A DNA stretch of 64,000 nt from Isoetes taiwanensis (GCA_021234155.1 JAJEKV010000114.1:449654-513653); one strand, 5' to 3'; shown: positions 49,314 to 61,440, counted from the first letter of the stretch. The notes: generated by a model not told the origin, from the letters alone. A program made the numbers and translations.

Positions 49314-52300
49314 TTATTATAGGGTTTATGATATGGAGGTCGGGCTTTGGTCCGTTGCACTTGGGACATGGTCGAGCAGCTGCTGTTGAAAACACGAGGC
49401 AGTAGAAATTGCAAGAATGGGATTTTGATTTATTCTCCTCCTAGTTTTGCAATTAAAAGTGTAGAGCGCCTTATGCAGTATCAAAATTGTTTGGGGTCAC
49501 TCGGATTGGCGACTAGATCGAAACTCTGTTATTTCAGTTCTCATGGCTCCCCATGCATGTTTAGAAATGGTCCACCTAGTTATCAAAGAAGTCGACCACG
49601 TTTTGGCCTTCAAAACGTAAACCCTATGTGTTGCTAGGTTATTGTAGGGTTTACGTTATGGAGGTTGAGTTTTATTCAGTTGCACTTGAGACATGGTCGA
49701 GAAGTCGCAGAGAAAACAAGAAGCAATAGAAACCGATTTAAATGGGGTTTGATTTACCGAGGCAAAGCTTTCCTACCGGTGCTCCTCGGGAGGAGGGCAA
49801 ATGCAGCCTCCCCTTCCTCGGAGCCCGGTTTCCCTATCCCGACCGCTGAATTCTCCATTCAAGTAACTTGCTTCGAGCGAGCTCAAAAATTCAAGATCTG
49901 TCCGGGAGAACATATCAAACCAAGAAAGTGTCCCCGCAATGACCGTAGAAACCCAAGTGTTTTGTCGCTCGGGGAGTACAAAGGCTCCTAATGGAGATTT
50001 GACTTCGCCATGTCGTCCAAACAAACGAAATTACCCTAGGGGACCAAGTTACACGGTCATTTTTTGCAGCAAAAGAAACACGAACCCTCTACATGGCAAG
50101 ATTCGCACCCTCCGCTAAGGCCAATTCACTACTTAACATGTTGGACATGAGCTACTTTGGCGCTTTCGGGAGCAGGGGGTGGTCTTCGCCTACCAAACTT
50201 GGTCTCCGTGGTAATGTCAATGTTTCGAGTCCGTTGGCGAGTAAGATCACGCAGGGATGAGAGAGTTGCCCGCCCGCGGGCCGGGGACCCTCCGCAGAGG
50301 ACCTTTGGGTCGAACCGCTTCGAAGGTTTTAGGGCTCCGATCTTAAAGCGCCAACGCCCTCCCACTACCTCATGACATTGTGCAAGATCCTGGTCCAACC
50401 GGGTTAGGGTATGGCCTCCAAAACGTAAAACCCCGCGGCGTTTGCTAGGTTATTGTAGGGTTTACGTTATGGAGGTCGAAGTTTTATTCAGCTTGCACCG
50501 AGTGACATGGTCGAGAAGCCGCAGGTTGAAAACAAGAAGCAATAGAAACCCGGCGAAATGGGGGTTTGGATTTACCGAGGCAGGGCTTTTTCCTACTAGT
50601 GCTCCTCACGGGGAGGGCAAATGCTGCCTCCCTTCCCGAGCCCGGTTTCCCTATCCCACCGTTGAATTCTCCATTCAAGTAACTTGCTTGGCGAAAGCTC
50701 AAAAAATTCAAGATCTTGCCGGAGAACATATCAAACCGCAAAGTGTCCTGCAGTCGACCATGTAGAAACCCAAGTGTTTTGTCGTTCGGGCAGTACAAAG
50801 GCTCCGGAATGGAGATTTGACTTTGCCATATCGTCCGAAACAGCGAAATTACCCTAGGGACCAAGTTACACGGTCATTTTTTGCAGCAAAGAAACACCTA
50901 ACCCTCTATATGGCAAGATTCACGCACCCTCCGCTAAGGACAATTCACTACGAACATGTTGGACATGAGCTACTTTGGCGCTTCCGGAAGCAGGGGTGGT
51001 CTTCTGCCCACGAAACTTGGTCTCCAGGGTAATGTCGATGTTTCGAGTCCGTTGGCAGAGTCAGATCACAGTTCCGGGGTGGGATAATCGCTCGTCCGTG
51101 GCCAGGGACCCTCCAGAGAGGACCTTTGGGTCGAACTTCTTCTGGAAGGTTTTAGGGCTCTCAAGCATCAACGCCTCCCCACTACCTCATGACATTGTGC
51201 AAGATCCCGTCCAATCGGCTGGGGTATGGCCTCCAAAACGTAAACCCCCCGGCGTTGCTAGGTTATGTAGGGTTTACGCTATGGAGGTCAAGTTTTATTG
51301 CAGTTACCCGAGATCGGCCGAGAAGCCGCAGCTGAAAACAAGAAGCAATAGAAACTAATTTAAATGGGGGTTTGGATTTACCGAGGCGTGCTTTCCTACC
51401 AGTGCTCCTCCGGGAGGGCAAATGCCGTGCCTCCCTTCCGGAGCCCGGTTTCCTATCCGACCGTTGAATTCCTCCATTCAAGTAACTTGCTTCTCGAAAG
51501 CAGGCTCAAAAATTCAAGATCCGTCCCGGAGAACATATCAAATCGCAAAGTGTCCCCGCAATGACCGTAGTGTAGAAACCCAAGTGTTTTGTCGTCGGGC
51601 AGTACAAAGGCTCCGGAATGGAGATTTGACTTCGCCATATCGTCCGAAACAAGCTTAAATTACCCTAGGGACCAAGTTACCGGCCATTTTTGCAAAGAAA
51701 AAGAAACACTTAACCCTCTACATGGCGATTCTCCCCTCCTCTAAGGACAATTCACTACTTAACATGTTGGACATGAGCTACTTTGCGCCTCGAGGGGAGG
51801 GTGGTATTCGCCCATGAAACTTTGGTCTCCGTGGTAATGTCAATGTTTCGAGTCCATGGGCAGAGTCGATCACAGGGGGTGGGATAGTCGCCTCGCGGGT
51901 GGCGGGGACCCTCCCAGAGGACCTTTGGGTCGAACTTCTTCTGGAAAGGCTTTTAGGCCGGCCTCCCACTACCTCATGACATTGTGCAAGATCCGGTCCA
52001 ATCGGGTTAGTAACGACCTCCAAAACGTGAAACCCCGTGGCGTTGCTAGGTTATTGTAGGGTTTACGTTATGGAGGTCGAAGTTTTATTCGATTGCACCC
52101 GAGACATGGTCAGAAGCCGCAGTTGAAAACAAGAAGCAATAGAAACCTAATCGAAATGGGGTTTGGATTTATCCTCCTCCCAAAGGTCGCAATTAGAAGT
52201 CAAGAACACATTTTGTAGTAGCAAATTTTTGGAATGATTCGGGATCGCCAATAGATCCAAAGTCTGTTATTTCGGGTTGCCATGGTTCCGCATGCATGTT

Positions 52301-53085
52301 CGAAAAAAGGTACACCAGGTCCCAAAATTAATCGACCAATTTTGGCCTCCATAACGTAAACCCTACAATAACGGGCAAGGCACAGGTTTGCATTTTTGGA
52401 GGCCATACCCTAGCTAGATTGGACCAGGATCTTGCACAATGTCATGAGGTAGTGGGAGGGCGTTGATGCCGTAAGACGAGAGCCTAAAACCTTCTGGTAA
52501 GGCGGTTTCAATCCAAAGGTCCTCTCCTGAGGGTCCCCGCCACCTGACGGGCAACTCTTCCACCGAATCGTGGATCCGATACGCCAACCCAACTCCTCAA
52601 ACATGGACATTACCCCAGAGACCAAGTTTTCGTGGGGCGTAAGACCACCCCAGCCCCTAAGCCAAAGTAGCTCACGCCCAACACGCTCAGTAGTGAATTG
52701 GCCTTTAGCGGAGGGTGCGTAATACCGCCATGTAGAGGGTTCGTTTCTTTTTTCAAGAAAAAAAATGACCGTGTAACTTGGTCCCTAGGGTAATCTCATT
52801 GCTTCGCATTTACATAAGTCAAATCTCCATTCTCGAGTCTTTAAATGCCACGAACGACAAAACACTTGGGTTTCTACACTGGCCATCGCAGACACTTTTG
52901 CATTTGATATGTTCTCCCGCATTTATCTTGAATTTTTTTGAGCCCCGCCGAAGCAAGTTACTTGAATGGAGAATTCAATGGTCGGATAGGGAAACCGGGT
53001 TCGAAGGGAGGCACTGCATTTGCCCTCTGAGGAGCACGGTAGGAAAGCCCCCTTCTGTAACCTTTGTGATGTCGGGCCTCCGGGT
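49314..53085. repeat. A/B module array with inverted-repeat junctions, copy 2
   Basis: Same order as copy 1: B (49,314-49,638), A1 (49,639-50,449), A2 (50,450-51,262), A3 (51,263-52,050), B' (52,051-about 52,370), inverted A4 (about 52,371-53,085). Within one array A units differ from each other by many small indels. No shared open frame survives across units, so the modules look non-coding. Confidence 0.85.
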
Positions 53086-54945
53086 CTGGGCCACCTAGGC
53101 TATAACATGCCACCTAGGCTCCAACATGCCAATTGGCTCCAACATGCCACCTAGCATGCCACCTAGGCTCCAACATGCCACTGGCTCCAACATGACACGC
53201 GGAGCTCCAACATGCCAAGTTGGTTCCAACGCGCCACCCAGGCTCAAGCATGCCAAGGTGGTTTCATGCCAAGGCTCCAACATGCCGAGGTGGCTTCAAC
53301 ATGCCATGTAGGCTCCAACGTGCCAACTAGGCTCCAACATGCCTCGTGAGCTCTAGCATGCCACCTAGGCTCCAACGTGCCACCTAGGGCTCCAACATGC
53401 CACCTGGGCCCAACATGCCAAGGTGGCTCCAACATGCCACCTAGGCTCAAGCATGCCAAGGTGGCTCAAACATGCCTAGGCTCCAACATGCCACCCACGC
53501 CCAACATGCCACGCGGGCTCCAACATGACACCTAGCATGCCACCTAGGCTCCAACATGCCACCGGGCTCCAACATGCCACGTGAGCTCCAACATGCCAAG
53601 GTGGTCCAACGCGCCAAGGTGGCTCCAACGTGCCACCTAGGCTCAAGCGCGCCAAGGTGGCTCAAACATGCCACCTAGGCTCCAACATGCCACGAGGGCT
53701 CCAACATGCCAACCAGGCTCCAACATGCCTCGTGAGCTCTAGCATGCCACCTAGGCTCCAACGCCTTTGGGCTCCAACATGCCACCTAGGCTCAGCTGCC
53801 AAGGTGGCTCAAACATGCCACCTAGGCTCCAACATGCCACCAACATGCCACTAGGCCCAACATGCCCACGAGGCTCCAACATGCCACCTAGCATGCCATC
53901 TAGGCTCCAACATGCCTCCAACATGCCACGCGGAGCTCCAACATGCCAAGGTGGTCTAACGCGCCACCTAGGCCCAGCGCGCCAAGGTGGCTCAAATATG
54001 CCACCTATGCTCCAACATGACACGTAGGCTCCAACATGCCAACTAGGCTCCAACGTGCCACCTAGGCTCCAACATGCCACCTAGGCGCAAATATGCCAAG
54101 GTGGCTCAAACATGCCACGGGCTCCAACATGCCACCCAGGTCTAACGCGCCAAGGTGGCCCAAACATGCCACGTGGGTTCCAAAATGCCACCTAGTTGGC
54201 TCAAACATGTCACGAAGCCCAAAATGCCACCTAGGCTCCAACATGCCACCTAGGCTCCAACATGACACCTAGGCTCCAACATGCCACCTAGGCTCCAACA
54301 TGCCACCTAGGCTCATACATGCCAAGGTGGCTCAAACATGCCGCGTAGCTCCAACATGCCACCTAGGCTAAAACATGCCAAGGTGGCTCAAACATGCCAC
54401 CTAGATTCCAACATGCTCAAACATGCCCAGGGCTCCAACATGCCACCTAGGCTAAAACATGCCATGGTGGCTAAAACATGCCACCTAGTCTCCAACATGT
54501 CACATAGTCTCAACATGCCACCTAGGCTCCAACATGCCACATAGTCTCCAACGTGCCACCTAGGGTTCCAACATGCCACCTAGGCTCAAATATGCCAAGG
54601 TGGCTCAAACATGCCACATGGGCTCCAACATGCCACCTAGGCTCCAACGTGCCAAGGTGGCCCAAACATGCATATGCCACATGGTTCCAACATGCCAACT
54701 AGTTGGCTCAAACATTCCAAGGTGGCTCAAACATGCCACAAGGGCTCCAACATGCCACCTAGGCTCCAACATGCCACCTAAGATGCCAAGGTGCCTCAAA
54801 CATGCCACGCTGGCTCCAACATGCCACCCAGGCTCAAGCATGCCACCTAGGCTCCAACATGCCACCTAGGCTCCAACATACCACCAAGGCTCCAACATGC
54901 CAAGGTGGCTCAAACATGCCACCTAGGCTCCAACATGCCACCTAA
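53086..54945. repeat. 19-bp minisatellite, copy 2 (expanded)
   Basis: About 98 units of the same two 19-base forms, more than twice the length of copy 1. The last third (54,060-54,945) is purer and has long runs of the CCACCTAGG form. Open frames in it are repeat artefacts. Confidence 0.92.
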
Positions 54946-55125
54946 GTCGATGTTCTGAGTCTATTAGAAGAGCCAATTTATGGATTAAGGAGATGCCCAT
55001 TCGCTGCCGTGGATCATATGGAGAGGACATTTGAGACAAACTACTTTCCAAAAGGTGTTTAGGGTCCGCTCTTTCTCAAGGCCAACACCGCCCCTCTAAG
55101 TGATGATACTATGCAAGATCCTCGG
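54946..55125. repeat. Diverged A-module fragment
   Basis: After the array the sequence follows the second half of an A unit: GTCGATGTT..GAGTC, GAGAGGAC.TTTG, AAGGTGTTTAGGG, CAAGGCCAACACC and ATGCAAGATCCTCGG.CCAA. It is clearly more diverged than the other units. Confidence 0.7.
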
Positions 55126-55857
55126 CCCAAAAACGACTAATGATTGTCTACTTCCACACCGTGTCATTCCTCTCGAGAAAAAAAATATGATGCATGTCCA
55201 GGAGTTAATCGATCATGCAACGACGGGGCAGCCGAAAACATTCAAAAATCTTCGAAAGCACACATTCCATAGCACGCACTCTATTTTTCTTCACTTTCAT
55301 AAAGACCTACAAAGACCTATAAATTAGGTTGAGGAAAATCGCGGTCGCCAAAATCCCAAATCTTGATTTTCTTGGACGTAACGAGAACCCACAATTTGGC
55401 ATGATGGATTTGTTAAATTGCAAAGCTGGACTCGGACGATTTGCATAGTCTAGCTTTGGCTTGATTACATGTCTAGCTTTGCAATTTAACCGCCACACTT
55501 AAGTCTAGCATTGGCTTGATTACAAAAATAATAAACCTATATTGTATATTTTCGATGAAAAGCAATAAAGAAAGCATCATATTTAACGGTCGTGGATGGG
55601 GCGAGATGAACGGCCTAGATTGGGCGATCTAGGCCCCTATCATCCTATTGGTTTGCCATTAACGGCCAGCCCTCAGGTTTTTTTTTCCGCCTTACGCAAT
55701 GGGTGGCTGCGGTGATGGCCTAGGCCATTCGCTTTCTTTCCCGCCGCTTAGTTTGTGTGACGCGTTCCAAAGAAGATACTTCCCGTGACGCGTACATTGT
55801 ACTCACACGCCACGCCAGACACGCCGCCACCTCATTGACGGTACGCCAACGGATAGC
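55126..55857. other. No gene; inverted and direct repeats
   Basis: No coding region is supported. GTTAAATTGCAAAGCT at 55,412-55,427 has its exact inverse at 55,475-55,490, giving a 16-bp stem with a 47-base loop. A diverged direct repeat of GTCTAGCTTTGGCTTGATTA follows. Confidence 0.6.
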
Positions 55858-57308
55858 TGTGTAAGTAGCCCTAGGGGCAACTTACTAGAGTGTTCATATA
55901 TTATTAATGTGCACATGTGCACATTAATGAGGGCACACCTTCCATGTTGGCATATTTTGCCACCTAGCCACTAAAGGCAAGTGGGGCCTTCCATTATCCC
56001 ACATGCCAAATTGGGTAATTGGAAACCCTAGCCTAAACCCCCATGTCTATTTAGGGTAGGAAACCCAGCTTGCTAGTTTTTCGCCCTTAGGGTTTTAGAG
56101 CTCAGTTTTGGCTGCCCTCAGAGCCAAAACCGCCTCCCCTGTGACGCCAAGCTTAATTGCACCATCGGCTTTTGAATTCATCAATTTCACCAGGATGGTT
56201 GAACTCAGTCGAGGAGCCACTCAAGGATCAGAGTTTGGTCAATTTAATAGCTTAAAACCGCCTTCTAGTCATAGAATCAAGAGGTTTAGACTATTAAATT
56301 GCCCATAGTAGCTATCTAGATCTTAGATCTCGGACACTAACCAAAGAACCTAACTCTATGATATAGATTAGATCTAGTTCTTTAGTTCTTCCGTGATATA
56401 TTTGGATGATGTATTTCTCGTGGAACTCCTTGTATTGGGAAGGGGGTAGAGGCCCTAAAGCTTGTAGTTGATGCTCCTAGAGTAGCCCTCTAGCACACCG
56501 TAGATTCGGCCTGCAGGTACAAGAGCCACACCCAAGCCAGGGGTGAAGGGGCCGATCGGCTAAGAAGGAGATTCATGTCCCGACTCTTGAACCATCCCCC
56601 CGGTGTGTAAAGCCCACCGGGATCATTGTGACTAGGTCTGATGGCTTACCACCGAAGTGCGGGTAAGGCATGGGCTCGACACCCGAAGTGGTGTACACTT
56701 TCCAAAGGTTCAATACGGCAAGGGCCCTCTAGTCACCTTGAGTTAGCATGTAGATCTCTCGAGGGAGTGATCCCTACCTGCCCCATCGGAACCGGGAGGA
56801 TGAGACCAGAATAGCCCCCTTCGCTATGCATCCGGGCGGGCTACGGGGCTGTCCCGACACTTTTCAGCCTACTCTGCAAAGTGTGCACAGGAGGGGCGGA
56901 TGGAGTGGACAACCCTATGCCATGTTCTTATGCCAGCCAAATCCATTGCCATGAATTCTGTCCGCAACGGAACTCGGAGACCCAAGCCGCCGGGCCATCC
57001 TTGAGTCCGAGCCTTGGGTAGGATCCCCTATGTGATGTGCTGATCTTTGTCTATGCAGATATGAGGAGGACCATCCTTCGAGATGGTCACAGGATGTTGA
57101 TGTATGTACTACTGACATGTATGTTTACGCTTCCGCAGCTAGGTAGGCCCTGAGGGAGACGGGGTAGAATGACACCTTCACTCTTCCCACTGAGACTCGT
57201 TACGGGTGCAGTGATATGTGGAGGGCCCTTGACAAGATGGAGCTGGTGTGGGGAAGAATCCCTGTTTGTATACGGTGAGTGCATCAGATACGAGTAGGGG
57301 ACGCCACA
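55858..57308 (+). repeat. Probable 5' LTR of a Ty3/gypsy element
   Basis: The right edge is set by the primer-binding site at 57,312; the LTR should end with CA at 57,307-57,308. The left edge at TGTGTAAGTAGCCC (55,858) is a best guess from the TG start and an LTR length of about 1.45 kb. A 26-bp perfect palindrome lies at 55,903-55,928. TCTATTTAGGG near 56,046 could be the TATA-like start region. The partner LTR lies beyond the window, so a direct comparison is not possible. Confidence 0.5.
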
Positions 57309-57311
57309 AAG

Positions 57312-57323
57312 TGGTATCAGAGC
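57312..57323 (+). promoter_or_regulatory. tRNA primer-binding site
   Basis: TGGTATCAGAGC complements the 3' end of initiator tRNA-Met and lies three bases after the presumed LTR end. It primes minus-strand DNA synthesis in plant LTR retrotransposons. Confidence 0.8.
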
Positions 57324-57521
57324 AATGTTCTGGAGACCAAGAGCAAAGCTAATCACCATGTTCCCTTAGTACTAACTTGATAGGATCCTCAAGCCTCAAA
57401 AGTGGAAAAATTTTTTTCTCACCTTTGTAGTTATGCTAAGTTAGTAACAATTAAGTGAATTGGAATTTAACAAGATTAAAAAGAATGAGCCAAAATTTTC
57501 CAGTGAGGTGGTTCACTACTA

Positions 57522-57875
57522 GGCCGGTCGAAAACTAACTTTTTGTTTTGAAGCGAGGCTAAGTCGTGAGACATCGAGTCAAGAACACCAAAACATGATG
57601 AATTTGAGATAAATAATGTGGTAAGGCTAATTCTAAGGTAGGAATTAGTTAGAATAGCATGTTTTAATTACCTAAAACCCTAGAATGTATGAGATCTCGA
57701 TACTGGCTACCGGGTCGCAAAACTAAACATTAGTATTGGAACGAGGCTAAGCCGTGAGACCAATAGGTAGAAAAAGTCTGAAATAAGTATAAGTTTTAGA
57801 TAAATTGGTGCCTTAGCATGTTAAACAGAGCAACTTGAGTTTTGACCTAAAATTCCCCAAGCTATAAATAGATGT
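57522..57875 (+). promoter_or_regulatory. Promoter-like module 1
   Basis: Two diverged copies of a motif of about 45 bases with GAAGCGAGGCTAAGTCGTGA (57,522-57,575 and 57,706-57,757) precede GCTATAAATAG at about 57,861-57,871. The same motif pair and TATA arrangement recurs at 59,350-59,795. Confidence 0.5.
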
Positions 57876-57974
57876 AGAACCCACTCATTTTTTTCGGTCC
57901 AAGCCCTAGAACCGCCTCTTCCCAACTTAGGCGATCTTTTCGGGCGCTTTCATCCGATTGACGATCCGTAAAAC

Positions 57975-59190
57975 ATGGCCCAACCAAACAGATCAAGGAA
58001 GGAAGCTGCCGCCAGCGAAAACCACCAGCGCCACCGACGCAGATCATTCGGAAGATGCTTCGCGGAGAGGCTCGCAAGAGGGGATCGCTCGCCGGACGAA
58101 GAGCAAGACACCTCCGATTTGATCGATGTCTTCAACCAGGTGGAGGACGAGGCCACATCACCAAACTCCATGGACGCTATTTGTGACGAGGGAGGTGTAT
58201 GAAGAAATAGAGCCGGAGATCCGACAAACAGAACAAGCAGATGAGCAAGGACAGTTTGGAGCCGCCGAGGTAGCAGACCTTAGAAGATTCATCAGAAATA
58301 CGAAAATGGCAGAAGAGAAGGGAGGACAAAAAGAGGAAAAGGAAAGAAGAGGAACAAAAGCCAGAAGAAAAGAAGAAAGTTTAAAGGGAAGTTCGTGGCT
58401 GGCATAAGGAGAACAAAGGACTGCCCGGCCAAGGAAGAGGCCGAACCCCAACATTATCATCAAGGAGCAAGAACCCCGATTTAAACCCCCAAACCCTTCC
58501 GACGACTCTTTCCGATGGGGACTTCAACCCTAACGCCGCAGTGGAAGCTCTTCCAAGAACCTGTGTGACGAAAGCAAGAAGTACCCGAGCAGCAAGACCT
58601 GAAAGCAACCCCAAGAAGACCAAGTGCAGAAGCCCCCCGAAAATAACCCCGCATGGGATAGAAAGAAGTAAACCACGACCACGAGTTTCCTGGGAAGCCT
58701 ACACCACCGCTGTGGTGAAGATTTATGAGAGAAAGATGAGGGAGCACGAGGCCTACATGAAGAAATGGGAGGCCTATAACAAATATTATGAAGAAAAACA
58801 GAGTTAAGTTCATCGAGGGAGGGCGCATCAACGAAAAGAAACCTTAAGGCCGCCACCACCGAAGCCCAAGGTTCCCAAGCCGCCACCCAGAAGAAAGCGG
58901 ATAGGAAGGAGGTAGAGAGAAGAGCTGCTAAGGAGATTAGACTTCTTCCAAGCAGCCTTCGGGCCTCCTAATCCCCCGCGCCCCCCTTCTCGGCTGACAA
59001 AAGCGGAAGTTATGTGCCTATAGAACGTAACTTTAGAGTCACGCACAGGCCGCTAGCAATGCAAGAGGCGGCTGAGGCAAAGATAGTACAACATTTTGAA
59101 GATTCAACACCGCACTATCCACGCCAAGCGGGTAACCTTGATGCGACAAGACATGAGTCTTATGCGACCCGCATTAAGGGAGAACGCCTT
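57975..59190 (+). CDS. Unrecognised charged-protein reading frame, broken (module 1)
   Basis: ATG 57975 (MAQPNRSRKEAAASEN) lies about 100 bases after the TATA box. The first frame stops at 58,202. Open pieces then continue in other frames: VYEEIEPEIRQTEQADEQG to 58,407, and AYTTAVVKIYERKMREHEAY to 58,807. They are rich in Lys, Glu and Arg, partly coiled-coil-like, and have no domain that I recognise. AT-rich sequence with TAA-rich signals follows at 59,200-59,300 and could be a 3' end. It may be a gag, a captured gene or an accessory gene of the retroelement. The frame changes may be real or may be sequence errors in GC-rich DNA. Confidence 0.35.
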
Positions 59191-59349
59191 TAGAAACTTT
59201 TTGTTGTAAATAATTAAAAATTTTGTAATATAGAGCAATTTTGTCTACTTTGATGACATAAACTTGAGTAATTAGAGCAAATTAATAAGTTTTAGCTTTT
59301 ATTTCAAGAAAATAGGACATTTGGGAGCCGAGACATGATGTTCACAGCT

Positions 59350-59795
59350 CCTACCGTCAAAAACAAAAGTTAGATTGAAGCGCAGGCTAAGCCGTGAGAC
59401 CTCGCCAAACTTGACCAAAACGACTCCAAATCGACCAAATAAGGGTCGATTCTCGCCTAATTTGATGAGCCCATCACCCTTACACCATTAGTTTACCCAA
59501 ATTGGACACCTTTAATCAAAATGGGACTGATGTTCACATACCGTCGCAAAACAAAAGTTAGGATTGAAGCGAGGCAAAGTCGTGAGACCTCTTACCAATT
59601 CTTCACCGTGACTTGTTAAAGTCACCTTCAACTCATCAAGATAGCATCTTTTAGGTAACCTAGCCTTGTTCAAGCATCTCCTATAGTCCTCAAACTCCTA
59701 TTTTGACCTCAGATAGGCTAGAATTACCCAACCCTAGGAAATTTTCAAGTCATCCAAAAATTAGGGTTTTCCCCTTTTCTATAAATAGACCCTCA
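59350..59795 (+). promoter_or_regulatory. Promoter-like module 2
   Basis: Two copies of the same motif (59,350-59,402 and 59,541-59,591, about 190 bases apart as in module 1) precede TTCTATAAATAGACCC at about 59,778-59,793. Confidence 0.5.
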
Positions 59796-59899
59796 CTTCT
59801 CGAGATAGCACCCTACAAATCGCCTCCCGCCCTTCTAGCCGATTTCCCAACTCCCCGAGGCTCTTGCAACCGTTTGTTACCCTCTTTCGCAATTAATCA

Positions 59900-61440
59900 A
59901 TGGCAACTTCTGATTTCCGGAGATGGTGGCCGCCGCCCGGCCATGCCGCCGAGGCCGACGCCGACCAAATCTTCCGTGATCTTCAGAAGGAGGTAGACGC
60001 CCAAGCAACCTTGCACGCTGAATCCCAATTTTATAGTAGAGTCCTCGACCGAAGTTTCAAGCTAGGGTAGAACCAGCTAGTGCAACTCCCCTTGTGTAGG
60101 ATATTTTGTTCCTAGACAGCCCCTCGCAGTAAAGATTAGACGATGTCCCTAACATCGCCAAATACCTCACAAACAAAGCGCACCGCGACACCGAGCCAAT
60201 GGTCCTAACTGGCCAACAGACCAAGTACTTTCTTTCAACACCGCCCGGCAATCTTTCTCACCCACCGTGCGAGAACATCGTGGGGAAACCTCCATTCCCC
60301 CATGGACGAGATCCATTAGCCGTGAAAGCAAAAGAACAACGGCTCCTCGCCGCACGCAAACAGAGCGTGAAGGAAGGAAGAAGACTCTGATGAACAGAAC
60401 TGAGGAGGAGGAAGAAGATGTTGAGCTCGACTCCAGCAGAGGAGCAAATGACATGTTTGAGCGAGAGTGGCAAGACGAGAAAAGAAGCCTACAGACTCTC
60501 GTGAGTCGCGCCACCCCCCAAGTTAGGCATCACAAGCCTAGCTCCCATTATAATCAAGGTGAGGAGTTTCTCGCCCTAAGCAACATTCAAAACCTCCGGA
60601 GTGTGGAAAGGGAGTACCGACCTGAAGAGTTGCCGCACCAACTCCTCAAGAATGACTTGGACGACTTCATCGTCCGAGGAGAGTCCGACTTCCCCTCCAA
60701 GTAAGGGAAGCCGACACTTACATGGGAGAGTTTACCTCCGACATCCAAGCCTACAAAGAACATCGCATCATGGAGGCGCATAAGGCCGAGAACAAGCTAC
60801 CGACGGAGGAAGAGTTCCTTGCTCTCCAGAACAGATGGGGATCCGTTATGCGACCTCAAACATCCTAACGGCAAGCTCGGCCCGCAGCACCTCCCGGGAT
60901 AGGACAGCGATTCTGACCTCGGGAGGGCTTCAAAGAATCACCAATGACTACTGTGGAGCTCACCACGGTGGAGGTTGATGATTTGAAGCGCATACCTCCA
61001 GCTGGATACCGAGTGGCCGAGGACCCATCTCGCAAAACCATGTGTCACTACGCTTATTACCGCCATTGCCGATGGATGGAAGAATAGCGGTTATCCACCG
61101 CAAATTCACCCCCAGAGGCGCAGGAAGGAGTATCGCCGCTGATTGCACTCGTGATTCTGGGCATGCACGGCTCCCCCTTAACACCGAAAGTATGCAATCC
61201 TCGTGAAAAGAGCGGTAGCACTCGACGCCTTCGACTTCGCCATACCTTACAGCGGCAGCAAGATCGTTTGGGTGATGCTAAAGCCTTATACCTCCCATCG
61301 CTATAATAGAAGATTTAGCAAGAGCATTACAGGTGGATCTCCCACCAATGTTCTTAGGAACTTGGGCCATTCAAGGGGAACAGCTCAAGTGAAAAAGTTC
61401 CCGGAGGATAATCCATCTTACCCAAGATCAACGTAAATGA
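59900..61440 (+). CDS. Unrecognised reading frame, broken (module 2)
   Basis: ATG 59900 (MATSDFRRWWPPPGHAAEAD) begins about 110 bases after the TATA box and stops at about 60,067. Further open pieces are NIAKYLTNKAHRDTEPMVL to 60,390, an acidic stretch (MNRTEEEEEDVELDSSRG) to 60,704, and EHRIMEAHKAENKLPTEEEF to about 60,868. No domain is recognised. AT-rich sequence with many ATAAA-like words follows at 61,440-61,560, like a 3' end. It could be the true gag of the surrounding gypsy element; that is a guess. Confidence 0.35.

Noticed and set aside
53095-54869. Many open frames of 60-110 codons on both strands (Trp/His/Leu/Gly-rich or Cys/His/Pro-rich)
   Set aside because: They arise because the 19-bp unit happens to lack stops in several frames. 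They have no start context and the same peptide merely repeats.
53086-54945. Regular short repeats resembling a CRISPR array
   Set aside because: The 19-base units touch each other with no unique spacers, there are no cas genes, and the surroundings are a plant genome.
58158-59046. Long minus-strand frames rich in Ser and Leu
   Set aside because: They are complements of the Lys/Glu/Arg-rich plus-strand frames, a usual shadow effect.
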